A stretch of 64,000 bases of DNA from Varroa destructor (lineage: Eukaryota > Arthropoda > Arachnida > Mesostigmata > Varroidae). The notes beneath the pieces were generated by a model. The model saw only the letters and a list, made by a program, of their open reading frames with translations, was not told the DNA's origin and did not search any database. Positions 50,592 through 62,362 of this stretch are shown piece by piece. The stretch lies in assembly GCF_002443255.2 (NCBI RefSeq), contig NW_019211455.1:34005472-34069471 (forward strand), read 5' to 3'. Each line of letters starts with the position of its first letter. Within the stretch, counting starts at the first letter, position 1. The translations under genes were made by a program, and so were the position numbers.

Positions 50592-53500
50592 GAAAATATC
50601 AATGAGCTAGGTGACCCTATCAATGTCAACATAAATTAGGAGAAAAAAATGTCTGCTGTTAATGCTGTTAGTGTCGAGGAATGTATTTGCAAATTTTATT
50701 AGCAGGTGAGAAGGCATGAAATCACACTTTTCAACAAAGTGTTTGCGACACATTTTCTTATTCAAATATAATTTTAGAAACAACTTATACATGTGCCACT
50801 CCGTATACGATAATGGCCGCGCACTAATAGCTTCACAAATGTGATTTGTTTGCTTAACAGCTCTTTCCTATATAGCGACGGCATCTTCCTGAACTCAATA
50901 TAATTTCTTGGTGCGCACCATAGCAAATATATTTGTTGCGGTATATCTATATATATGCCGATCGGTATATAGCGATCCTTGCTGCAATACTATCCGATCC
51001 ACTTAGCCCTGCAGCACCGCCACGGTCATTCTAGCGGTTCTGCTTCCCCCGCGCTCGCGTTCATTGCTATAGAATATGGTCAGCGCCTTCTTAGTATAAG
51101 GCTTTACCTCTTGCGATTTTTTAGAGTATATAGTTGTCTGCTTCCTGCTTAATCCTTGCTTTCGTTCCATGTTTGAGCACAACGTAGGGCACAGTTTTAC
51201 ACCGCTACCACTAATAACGAAAACCTCTTTTGTATCGGTGATTTGGCCACCAGCCAATCTGGCTTTGTTAACAATATGACTGGTGACATTTGCGTTCAAG
51301 TATTCATCCATTTATCTATTAATTACTAAAGTTCTAGGAAGAAGAATTAATCCGATCAAAATCAATAAATTAAGCTGATTTTTTTTTTATATCAATACAG
51401 TTTCTTCCAAAAAAGAACACAGCTGTAGATAAACCAGAGACAGTTGAGTTGATCGGGGAACCTTCTACGACCCAGTACTGACGAATTTGCCTCTGCCATA
51501 GACCTTTATGTTAGTTCGCTCCCACTGTTTTTGACACTTGTTAGAATAATTATGTACGCAAATTTGGACGAATGCGGTCAGTTATAGTCTTAAAACTGTT
51601 TTACAAGGATAAAAAGTAAATTAATTTCAGGATCGGCACGTATGAGAATTAAGGGCCATTGAAAAACAAAGTGCAATAGTAACAGGCGCCACATCTATCA
51701 GAGGTCATCAGCGTTCTCGAATATAGCAGAAAAATTTGCTTTAAAGTATAGATACTTATAAGCGCTATCCTCATCACGTAATCGAACCATTAAGAAATGG
51801 AATCTTACGTGTTTTCCATTAGATAAAATAAGCATAATAATAGTAGGTAACGCGTTACATAGTATCAGTAGTAAAGACCTGCTAAAATCGTTACTTTGCC
51901 AAATTTTTGTTTGAACTAGGACGCACAGTGATTCTCCGAAACCGCCCACCGCTGCATGCAGTCATCACGAAACTATTGTACTTTGATATCTCATCTTTAT
52001 AGGTGTTACGAAAGGCCAACACATTGCTCCGGTCGTACCAATCTCCGAAGACTTTGGCAGCCGAAACAACAATGCTTCTATAATCACTGGGACATAATAG
52101 TTTAAACAAAAAATGGCAGTCATTTACCAGGATGATAATAAAAGTGCTGACGATCGCCGATGTCCCTAAGAAGTTTCAAAAATACTATCGGTTATATATC
52201 CTAATACATACTGAGCACCCTAAGGAGATCGGAACGTTGATACGCTCTTGTGGGAGCTTGATAAGGCCGACAGCTTTAAAAATTTCACATCTCAATAGCA
52301 TTGTGCAAGCAAAGGCTTGGATTCGGCAAGATCGCCGAAAAAAAATCATATCAAATTAGTACGTAAATTACGCGTCTTACACAAAAAAAGGTTATATCAC
52401 GTTGTATCTGCGTTTAGTCGAAATATTAAAGCCCTAGTCACGAAAATCGTTCTTAAAAAGAGTCATTTCAATGTGCTCTAACACTAAACTAAATGTTACA
52501 GAGAGATTTAGATAACTGTGCAAGAGAAAAGTATGTTACCGCAATGTAAGCGGTACACGCTGTACATTCGGTCGTGATTTTTTGGCGCAACTCGCAGATG
52601 TAAAACGTGCAGTTGGAGTTAGCCACAGCAGTAGATTCCATGGTCGAAGCAAATCATCTCATATATTGAAATATACTAGACAGTAACTTTGGTAAACATC
52701 AACCGTTCCGAAGAAAATTTCAGGTGCTACTCCATCTATCACCGATGCATAAACTTTCGAACTTGATCATATTAAAGACCGATATTTTAATGAGTACGGA
52801 TTTCATGCCACTATTCCGTACTAATTACGGACAGTAGCGAGGTAATGTAGTCACGAAGAACATATCCATTATGTAAATATTCTGTGGTGACGAAAAAGAT
52901 TAGACGGTAAAGCCATCATTATCATTAACTAAAGTATTCATAGACATTCCAGTTATCTCAAGTCTGGTTATATATTTAGGTTAAGTAGCAACTTTAATCT
53001 GATTTCGATTTTCTTTGGAATTCTAGATTATCAGTATAAGGAAGGAAAATATTGATTAGCCAACATTAGCCACAAATATTAGCCAATTTAAGGAAGTTTT
53101 TCACGGAGTAAATATCTAGATTACCGTCAGATCGTGACGTAGTGAGCCTTCTATTATCGAAAGGATTCAAATTTTAAAGAGTTAACCAGAGTATTGCATA
53201 CAATGGGTTCAAACGTTTTTTTCCACCAGGTTAAATCAATATGTTGAAAATAATCGGAACATAGATTCAAAAATATACGTTTTACTAAAACACCTCTTTT
53301 GAAAAAGGATTAATCTACTTACTATTCACTTATTCAGTTAGTTGTGAAAAAATACTCCTACCATTATAAAGGTGTGCATCGTCAAGTATGCAGAATCTAG
53401 GCACTGAGATGAACCTGCCTTAAACAATGTTTTGTATAAAGATCATTTACTCTCTTTTACATTTTACTACATCTACTACATTTTACTCTCGGAAGTGTAA

Positions 53501-54284
53501 GGTCAAAATCGTCTCTGATATGCAAAAAGCTTTTTGAATTTTCTGACCAGCCCGATTGACCAGACCTTTTCAGGTTCTTTTCTGCCTACTAGGCAATTCT
53601 GAGAATTAAAACAAGCAAATTTTGCAATTTTGGGAAACTTCTTTCGAATTCGCAGATGTATACGCACCGCAAAGGCCTAAGGTTTCACTTGGAAGATGAA
53701 GTGTTAAACACTCCGAGTGAGGTAAGATTTATTCGTGAAAAGATTACTTATATTTGGATGATATCGACTGAGAAGAAGGTAGAATAAAGCAAGACAATGG
53801 CTTGCTTTAGTTAATAAAATATTCAATGCTAGTTGTTTTCCGTTGTAAAATTCCTCTATTAATTGATTGGAGTTAGGATCATAGGAGTTAGGCGTAACAG
53901 CATCTTCGATTTTAGTGGTGTCCTATAACGATACTAACTCCAAACTACTAAATGTTGAACGACATTAGGTATTTAATCCTAACCAAGCTATTCAATAGGA
54001 TTTGAACGGAAATTATTTAACAAGATTATTGACAGAACTTTCTAGTGGTATTTCTCATTGGAGGTTGCTGCTAGAAACGTCTAGCACAGATTTTCGACTT
54101 GATTGGTCTGTTATCGCCTGTCACGATTAAGGCAAATTTTAGTCTCCAACAACTATGGCAATAATGTTTCAGTTGGAACACTTTTTCATGTGGTGATAAC
54201 TTGGACTGTTTCAATGAGTTTATTGCTCACCATTAGTCCACTAAGTACACAGTATTATATAAGGCCATGTATTTCAAATTCCTT

Positions 54285-54326
54285 AAAAATTTAAAGTATT
54301 CAGTCATTTGAATACTTTGAATTTTT
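54285..54326. repeat. 18-bp hairpin, mirrored copy
   Basis: Mirror of 25685-25726, with the same single mismatch. Confidence 0.7.
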
Positions 54327-55798
54327 GAGGAGGGCATTTAAGAATACACAGATTTTTGCTAACTCATGTAAATGCATATGGTTTAATTATCTATTTGTGC
54401 AAACCAATTGAAGGCGGCTGATCGTCGATTTCGTTTTTATTCTCAAAGACATGCGTGTGCCCGCTTGAAGGCAAATTTATTATTTACCATCTGAAACTTC
54501 TAGGTGACATTCTTGTTGTGCTTACGGTAGGTAAACCAAAAGGTGAACTTGAGCAATTCACAAAACGGCGTAGTGCTGTAACAGTTCCAGTCCTTGATTT
54601 GTGATGCATATTTTTGTTTGAAGCCATTTATGGCCATCAGGATTACCAAGATCCAGCAATTATCATCTTCGTATCTTTGGTGATACGTAACATCAAGCAA
54701 AAATTTGTTAAATCCACTCAATCGGGGTATATTTCTTAAACGAACCAAACTCGAAATTTCTGGCTAACCAACGCACCATGGTCAACCGGGACAGGCAAGC
54801 CTGCTTCAATGCATGTTATGGACAGAGTACCGCCGACGTTATGCCGGAACACAGATCATCTTCTAACGTACAATTCAGAACACAGGACAATCGATGTGAA
54901 CAAGTTTTCTTTGTGGGTAAAACCTAACAAACTAAAAGCATTTCATGAATAAGAACGACAACAACCCCAAGAACATTATTTATTTAGAGACGGTCGCGCA
55001 TAAATGTCGCGTTTACCGATACGCTGCTTCTGAAGATAAAGTAACATTCATTACAGTTCACAGGTAAAGGGGGAGCTACATTTGTTTATGTGTGAATACC
55101 ATGCTATCTTATTGCCAGGCGACGACACATGTCTACGTTTATTCGTAAATTAGCTTCGTTCGAAAAAAAGTTTGCGTGGTGACGTACCATGCATGTAGAA
55201 CAGCTCGAAATTTTTTAAGAAATGCTTAAATCCAAAACCAAATCGGCCATTGGACAACTTCCTTCACTTCCAGCGCTTAAAACTGAAGCGATAGTGTCGT
55301 TTACAAGTATTGGCATAAGTTCCAGTGATCTAACATTGCATAAGGAAAGACTGGTTGAAAATGAAAAACTGTGCTGCCCCATCCGTTTGTTTAGTGACAT
55401 AGAAGTTTTTTTATGAACAACCAATCAGGAATAACTATTCCAACAATGCACAAACGTTTACATAAACACTCAGGGAGCCTACAATGAATTTGTTCCCACG
55501 TTAAGGGCAAGTAAATTAAGGCTGAATTTGCCAAATCTGCGGCCACGATGGTCGTTACAGGAAAGTTTTCCAACGGCGGAATCTTATGGACGTCGCGTGT
55601 TATCAATAAGGAAACATTATCCTCGAAATCCTTGAAAAAAATGCTTTCCATTTGCTAGAATTAAAAATTGTTCTGTCAGCTATCGAGGTCATGATCAATA
55701 ATCAATTTGTATCGACTGTTCCTCTGCGTCCTGTAGATAAATTGAAGGTGTCTTTTCCAAGAACTACCACAATGTTGAAGCGATATTTTGAAAATTCG

Positions 55799-55894
55799 GT
55801 GTTGATTAAATTTTAAGATTAAATTATTATTAAATTCAATTAATTTAAGATTAATTCAATTAAATAATATTTATTAGATTTAAATGAAATTAAA
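55799..55894. repeat. AT-only low-complexity block, mirrored copy
   Basis: Mirror of 24117-24212. Confidence 0.85.
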
Positions 55895-57992
55895 AGACTA
55901 AAAGATGCCGCCATCAAAAGTAAGTCTTAAATAGTTCCTTGAAACTGTTTAAGAACGAATACTTGCTTTTGGTCATGTACAAAAGCCTGTAAAAAACCAT
56001 TTTTACTTCAAATCAGACATATGAGGTTATTCAAAGGTTCATCTCCTAACCGTTCTTACTTGTCGTGTAATTTTATATTCGAAAACAGGAATATAGATCT
56101 CTGAAGTCGGTCATGTTTAGTGAAGTTGGCTATTGGTCAAATCCTAATGCATACAAAATTAGCCATAACTGTGCTATGAGTTAAAAGATTGACCTTGCAG
56201 ATCTTGTTATTGACAGTGCAGCCATTAGCAAAAATACATGTATTATAAGCAAGTTATGTTGGCATACTCACGGAAGTCTACATATAGAGGGGGCTTCTTT
56301 TTGACAAATATTAAGATTATATGATGGTAGATACCGACACCACACAGACGCTACGGGCATTCCGAGATCTATTTGTGGTCATTTTAAGGACGAACAAACT
56401 TATTAACCTGCCTTGTCTAAGGACCATGCGCAAAAGGGTAATGGCTAAAGACTTAGCACGTAATGCATGCGCGTTAACGCGTAGCATGGCACTCCCACAC
56501 ACACACGCCCACAATGATTGAGCACTGATGTACCTTTAGGGGAGCTGAGAAACACCTTTCCTGAATTTCCTTACAAGAATGTCCATAGATCAACGTGAAC
56601 GCCGAGCTTACCAAAAAACTGCAACAGGATCTCGCTGAACAGCACGAAGTAGTCACAGGCGAATAAAAGGCGCGCAGAAAATAGTTTATAATGATGTTCT
56701 CGCTTGCCTAAAGCTAAGGTCTAGATAAAATAATTTCGGTCGACGCGCTTGGAGGCGCAGAAAAATTTTTCTCACTAACTCACTCATCGAAAAAAAAATT
56801 CACGCTAGTGAAAAAGCTGAGCTAGCAATGGCTGCTTCTGTTATGGCTTCACCCATCATTTCTGGCAGACAACCGCGCACTCCTGCTTTAAGAGTTCCGT
56901 TCAAATCACCGAAAATACGATATGCAGTATTGACAATTCGAAAACAGCTGATTTCCATTACCCAACAGCACTTCAGTGCACTGCGGTGATTTCCGCCAGT
57001 TACTACCTGTCGTCAGGTAGAGTATCTATGTCGACACTGAAGATGGTGTATCCAGCACTCCATCTGGGAGGGCACTTCACGGTGCATAAGCTGATAACAA
57101 ACATGCGCTTCACCGCGGCAGGTGTCTAGTGCTCTGTCCCTATCAAAACAGTTTTCAAACAAAACGTCTTGTTCGCCAATGTTGTTTTACAGCGCGAATG
57201 TACGGCACAATCCAGGTAGCAAGCAACGCTCGCTTTAATTTTTTGCACTACCGTTCATTAACTACAACCAACGTGTTGTTGTGTGTCTTTTAGCAATTTT
57301 GAAACTGTTTTGCAAAAAATCATTTTTAGCATTTAGGCGCCTGGATTACTGATACAATGTCTCCAGCAGGTGATTAATCTCAGGCGAACGGTTGAAGAAC
57401 GGGTGAATGCACCAATAATTTCTTCAGCGTTTCTTTTTGTATAATGTCCCTTATTTGATAAAGCGGGGCGAAGCTTACAATGTTTTCAATGAGACACTAA
57501 GTGTGCTCAACGTGTTGCATGAAAAACAGTGTTTAGACTATCTTTTGCAAGAAATTATTGGGTTTGGAGTTCATAGATATTATACTCTGATCATTAGCTA
57601 GTATCCAACGTTACCTCTGGCACAGATATAATCAGCCTTTTATTTCTATAGAGGTGAAGTAAGACGAGTTTGTTAGAAAAACAGATGTGGGACAAAGCGT
57701 ACGGGGTTGTTCTAGTTTATCTACTGAACTACTGAGTCTGTATCTGATTCCGTGTTTGTCAGACCTAAAACGAACTCGGATCGGGCTGATTTTTTTTGCA
57801 GGTCGGCCAAGATTCACCCCGTTAAGATCTGCGCGAATGGTAAAATTAATTGGTTAAATACTTTTCCGTTAAGGAAAAATGTTGTTATAGAGCGCAACAT
57901 TAAATAGATTGGTTATGAGCGGCAACAACTTGTTTCCCGTTTTATTCGTTTAAAAAGAATGCAGCACTGGTGTTTACAAACATCAAGAAGGC

Positions 57993-58100
57993 TACCAACA
58001 TTGCTCGCGCTGGTGTATCATCTGTGTGAAAGTTCTGTTATGTGGACAAGTATGATTAACGTATATAACAAACTATGGTTAGACAGTGTACTAGCTAACA
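57993..58100 (+). repeat. Helitron-associated 5' region repeat, S2 copy 2
   Basis: Mirror of 21911-22018, in the same orientation as the Helitron fossil that follows at 59250. It is homologous to 62001-62110 through CAACAT.G..CGCG.TGGT, TGTGTGAA, ACAA.AGTATG and GTATAACAAACT. It may be the 5' end or promoter region of that Helitron, about 1.2 kb upstream of the first recognisable coding motif. Confidence 0.5.
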
Positions 58101-58401
58101 TACATAATTTCAAGTAAGCATTTTGTGTGCCTTTTTGAGTATAGTGATCTTTATACATAGCAATGATTCGTAACACACACTATTAACAAGCTCCATGTTG
58201 GAGAAAATAGGTAAACTAGCTTTTTATAGAAATCCTTTGTTTGACGACAATTTGTCCTCTTAGAGGATGGTCATTACTAAAAAAAGGTTTAATAATATAA
58301 CTACGACGATCAGCAGCATTGTCGTAGGGGCCGTGTTATTAAAATGTTCAACTCAATATAAAGATTCAATGCTTTTTAATAGTTTTTCAATAGCTTTTGA
58401 C

Positions 58402-59249
58402 TGATTTGTATACAACAGTCAAAACTTACCATCTAAAGTTAGACAGCCAAATCAGCCCTGTTATAAATATACTTTTATTATTATAAATAGAATGTATGGA
58501 ATGGTAAAGCAGGATTGAAGCCGATTCAGCTAGGTTGCTACTGCGCTGCATGTACCAAGCCGACTTAATTGTACCTTAACACTATGCTGTGCAACTACAC
58601 TTGGTCGAGTTACGACTTAGCGTGACATTTAGCCTGGTCAATCAGGTCCAGGCGAAGCTGATAAAAAAACAGACGCTGGCAGGCACCGGGATGTAAAGTG
58701 ACTCCGTCAATTCGTCGATAGAGCTGAACTCGGCAGTAAAAGCAACAGCTCACATACGTCAATTCAACTCAGCCCCCTACAGGTCTTAGACTGTGTTACT
58801 GAACTTTAATCAGAGGATGGCACCCTTGCACCAACGACGTTACAGCGGGCGATAACATAACAACCGCCGTCTTACTTCAGCCCATAAGCTTCCCCGAGCA
58901 TTACCGTCGTCCACATTTTGAGCTCTTGCCCACTTGCAGTTGCGCCTTTATTTGCATTGAGAGTAGCAACCCACTCTAATCTAAAAGTGGAAGATAGGGA
59001 CACTCTTCCCGACACCGTGCAGCCAAGAGGGAGCTCTCTGTATGTCGTCGAACACCCTTCTCCGCTAAGCGTACCCTCTTGCTACGGGCGACCGCTATTC
59101 GATCAGAAACCCACTTGTACTCAATGACAATGATAATGCACAGCCATCGGAGGATGAAAAAGATATAACGGATTGCCTTACTCATGCTGCGGACGACAGA
59201 CTCAATCTGGGCCAACAGAAGGAGTATCCTCACACCCACTGATATCGTT
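58402..59249. other. Right unique flank before the Helitron motifs
   Basis: Higher GC than S2. A plus-strand run of about 40 codons reading LNDNDNAQPSEDEKDITDCL (about 59119-59235) is polar and clean and may be the decayed N-terminal part of the Helitron protein. No other gene was seen. Confidence 0.4.
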
Positions 59250-61345
59250 GCCATCTGCAAAATTTGTCATTACTGTAACGCTTTTTTTCGCAGCTAAAAC
59301 AGCCAGTTTCTGCTACATGCAGAGTAAGATTACGTTGCCCAATATACAACTCTCGTGGAATTAGACCGCTTTTACGGAAGTAATACACCTGCCGCTCGGA
59401 TGAACTACAGAAGCAACTGTAGCTAACCAAATAATTTGACTCGGAATTCTGTGTATACGCAAACCCCGTCATTAATTATACAGAATTATTACAGTATTCC
59501 ACATAATAGACTTTCTAGCGCTACTCCCGACAAGTTGTGCTAGCTTCTCTTATGGACCCTAGGATAGCCAAGGATGTCGATTGTAAATCATACGCCAGCT
59601 CAAGTTCCGTAACATAGTTGATCTCCTCGAGGGTATTCTCAGACGGCTTAATCCATGAAGTCGCCATCTGACTATAGCCGTTGCGACTTTCAAGACGCCT
59701 GCATCCTTTTTGACTCAGAGAGGCGGCCAATGGGGAACCCCTGCAATGACAATGCTTAATCAGCCAATGAGGTCGCACACATTGTTCGAATCACCTCGAC
59801 CTCCAGTATCACACCATGTTAATGCTTTGATATCGCAATAGTACCTCCAAGCGTCGTTTCAACGCGCACCCAAGTCTAGGATTCATTTTGGAATCACATC
59901 GATTATACAACTACTCGCAGTACGTCCTACTGTTCCCGTGCAGAAAGGACGACTGGCATCCTTCACTGAGAAGAGAGTTATACGCCCTTCGATACTCCCA
60001 TGCCGTGACTACCATCGGTTCATTTAATCATATCCTCCAACCAGGGCTATTATTTGTAGCTATTATTTGTATGTACATGTGGCTACAAAATTGAATCGGA
60101 AAACCTCTTTTCTAAGGTCGGACTAACTAGGATACTCCGCAAGCTATTACACAGGGTTTCTTTTACGCAGTAGACAAGGGCCTGTTAAATGTCGGAAAGT
60201 GCTTTGTCTTCTCATCTTCCTTTAGAGGAACTAGGAACTCCTTTGTACTGCTGAGTAATGCCACGAAGCCCTAATGACCATTCACATCTAGACCAATCCG
60301 TCTTTCATCCTCACTAGGACATAGGTACTGCAGAAACAACAATTATTAACCTACAATACGGTCTACGAGTGCCAACGCGCCGAGGGAAAGCGGAACGACC
60401 TTTGTCCACGTACCTGGTGGTACAAGGAAATCTTTCCTAACCAACCTGAGCCTGGCATGAAAACGCGCAAACACCTAAGTGGCCTTAGCTGTTACATTGT
60501 TCGGCATCGCGGTAACATTAATGCTCAGCGAAGGCACTGCCCACTTTCGATCTGAAATGCCAATTTAGGTTAATGAAAGTTCTTTGTGCAGCACAGAGAA
60601 GAGCTTGAAGACCACTGACCTACTTCGCTCAACGGCACGACTTAACGAGTCCATCGACATTTTGCTCCGTGAAATGTCCGCGACTGACGGTCCTTTTGGC
60701 GGAATTTTAACCCTGTCAGCCACCACCTGTTTATATGAGAACATTGAGGACCTCTACATCAAACAATCGTACCAATGGAGGCACTTTCACACATATGTTG
60801 GCCACCAACAGGTGCCGGAGAAGTTTATGAGGTCACCTACTCCGAAAATGCCAACGGCATTGTGCGAGAACGTTGTCATGCAACGTGATTCAATTAAAGG
60901 CTGCATTGACCTCATTTATCCGTCTATATAATCCGGAACTTCATGCATACATTTTCCAACAGGAGTATAGTAGTTCTCATTAACAGAATGGTCCAGCAAC
61001 ACTAACGCACCATACATTGCAAGATTCCTTGGAACATTCACCGAACACCGCGCATTCAGACGCGTCACGGACAGTGCCGACAAAACATTTAGAATGAACT
61101 TTCCCAACAGTCTTTAGATATCCGGCCTTTCACCTCATGCCTGAAAAAGGGTTCACCTGACGTCCTGATGAGTAATCTAAGCCATTCAAATCCTTCAATG
61201 GAGCTGGGCCGATCGTTTGCGATTTACGTCCTGACCTCGATGCCGCAAAGGATTGTCAGGGGTACATTCAGGGCCAAGTCGTGCTGATATCGAGAACTAC
61301 ATACTCATTCTCCGAGTATGTGGACATTCCTCGAAGTCGATGGTA
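59250..61345 (+). pseudogene. Helitron Rep/helicase (RepHel) pseudogene, internally shortened
   Basis: Helitrons are rolling-circle transposons whose protein joins a zinc-finger/Rep part to a Pif1-like helicase. Visible in order are a cysteine cluster CKICHYC at 59256, followed in another frame by SKITLPNIQL; SANEVAHIV at about 59760; and HRLYNYSQYVLLF with DDWH at 59894-59960, matching the Helitron N-terminal HRSYDxLQYPLLFPxGEDGWH pattern. GSFNHILQPG follows at 60017, then a VGK...SSSFRGTRN block at 60180-60230. The Walker A is VPGGTRKSFLTNL at 60410, with the usual TGK changed to TRK. Next come ALAV...GIAVTL...TAH, then GPFGG near 60690, SYQWRHF, and IDLIYPSI at 60906-60929. After a frame change come ISGLSPHA and LKKGSPDVL. 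Most of the Rep catalytic region is missing between about 60250 and 60400. Stops in every segment show it is inactive. Confidence 0.8.
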
Positions 61346-62000
61346 ATTTCTTGCACACTTATGCTTTGTCGTAATAATTTAGGCAAAAACTTAACGGCAT
61401 ACTAATCTCGCTTGAGCATTGTCATACATAGGGTCTTATATGGCATACTCCACGCACTTCTGCGGGTACATTTATCCACACACTAAAAGCTGAATTCGGC
61501 ATTGTTTAGCCTCACTCACGAAAGTGCTTCAAATCATTAAACAAGGTCGCGCTGTTTCTCTCCCTATAATGAGTTTCACTGTTAATATTAATAAAGCTAG
61601 AGCCTACCGAGCTCATATGCATCCGACCCTTCGCATATACATAAGTGTATGAATGTCCCGTTTTAAGTAGGTCACGTTCAGTGCCACAAATCATTTGCAA
61701 ATAAGTACTCGACCTTTTGCTTACCTACATTACATATTCAACGACAAGATAGATTCAAGGACAAATTCGCCGGTTACTCTAATTATCTTCTACAGAATCT
61801 TAGCTTATAGTTCGTTCCACCTAAAACGACCAGTTTCATTTTGAGAATTAAGAGTTTCATTTTGAGAAGATGAAAGCGATTGACAAAACACCTCTTCCCT
61901 AAAAGGATATCTTTGATTTTTTCCGATAAAGCCTAACGTTCTCTCTAACGTAAATCTCTTTCTCACTTTCCGTATTTCAAGACAAGCTCACCAACGCGGC
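61346..62000. other. Spacer between two Helitron-like parts
   Basis: AT-rich sequence without a recognisable gene. A 14-base word, AGTTTCATTTTGAG, occurs twice near 61830 and 61852. The 3' end of the first Helitron (hairpin plus CTRR) should lie here, but I could not place it with confidence. Confidence 0.4.
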
Positions 62001-62110
62001 CAGCAACATCGTCCGCGTTGGTATATAAGCAGCGTCCGAATTGTGTGAATAAGTGCATTCAACAAAAGTATGTGCTGTATAACAAACTGTACTTAAATTA
62101 CACTGTGAAA
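62001..62110 (+). promoter_or_regulatory. Helitron-like 5' region with TATA box
   Basis: Homologous to 57993-58100 and, on the minus strand, 21911-22018. It contains GTTGGTATATAAGCAGCGTC, with TATATAAG as a candidate TATA box, about 130 bp before an ATG at 62159. Its repetition next to two Helitron-like coding fragments suggests a family promoter. Confidence 0.5.
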
Positions 62111-62158
62111 ATATTATCAAGTTCTGTGACAACAAACCTATAAGATTATAGCCGTGCC

Positions 62159-62362
62159 ATGTCCAAACGATCATAGCCAAAACAGCGGCAAGAACGCAAT
62201 GAAGGTGAAGTAACCGAAACGATCGAACAGGCGAAGGATCGATGTAAAGTGGAACGTGAAAGACAACAAATTTTTGGTAGAATGAAACAGTGGAAGACAA
62301 ATAACCGACGTTGCGCTAGTACTGAAAGCTGTAGGCAACATAGAATAAAGAAAAAGATTTAG
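62159..62362 (+). pseudogene. Helitron-like N-terminal fragment
   Basis: The ATG at 62159 opens MSKRS, a TAG at codon 6, and then 61 open codons containing PKQRQERNEGEVTETIEQAK and DRCKVERERQQIFGRMKQ before a TAG. The highly charged, arginine- and glutamate-rich start resembles the N-terminus of many insect Helitron RepHel proteins, and the shared 5' region lies just upstream. No zinc finger, Rep or helicase part follows before the window's AT-rich tail, so this is a truncated or solo 5' end. It could instead be an unrelated charged peptide from another transposon. The assignment rests on composition plus context. Confidence 0.4.

Larger units (their letters stand above)
49220..58401 (-). repeat. 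S2, inverted right copy
   Basis: Reverse complement of 21610-30792 wherever compared. Its first 190 bases (49220-49411) are satellite 2 in reverse. The outer end at 58401 is only the limit visible in the left copy, because the left copy stops at a gap; the sequence here runs on without a break. No intact gene was seen. Confidence 0.97.

Noticed and set aside
57000..57130. Integrase zinc-binding motif (LHLGGHFTVHKLITNMR) in the right S2 copy
   Set aside because: Only about 17 residues match the GGH-x-x-x-K pattern. No catalytic core or flanking retroelement sequence follows in any frame.
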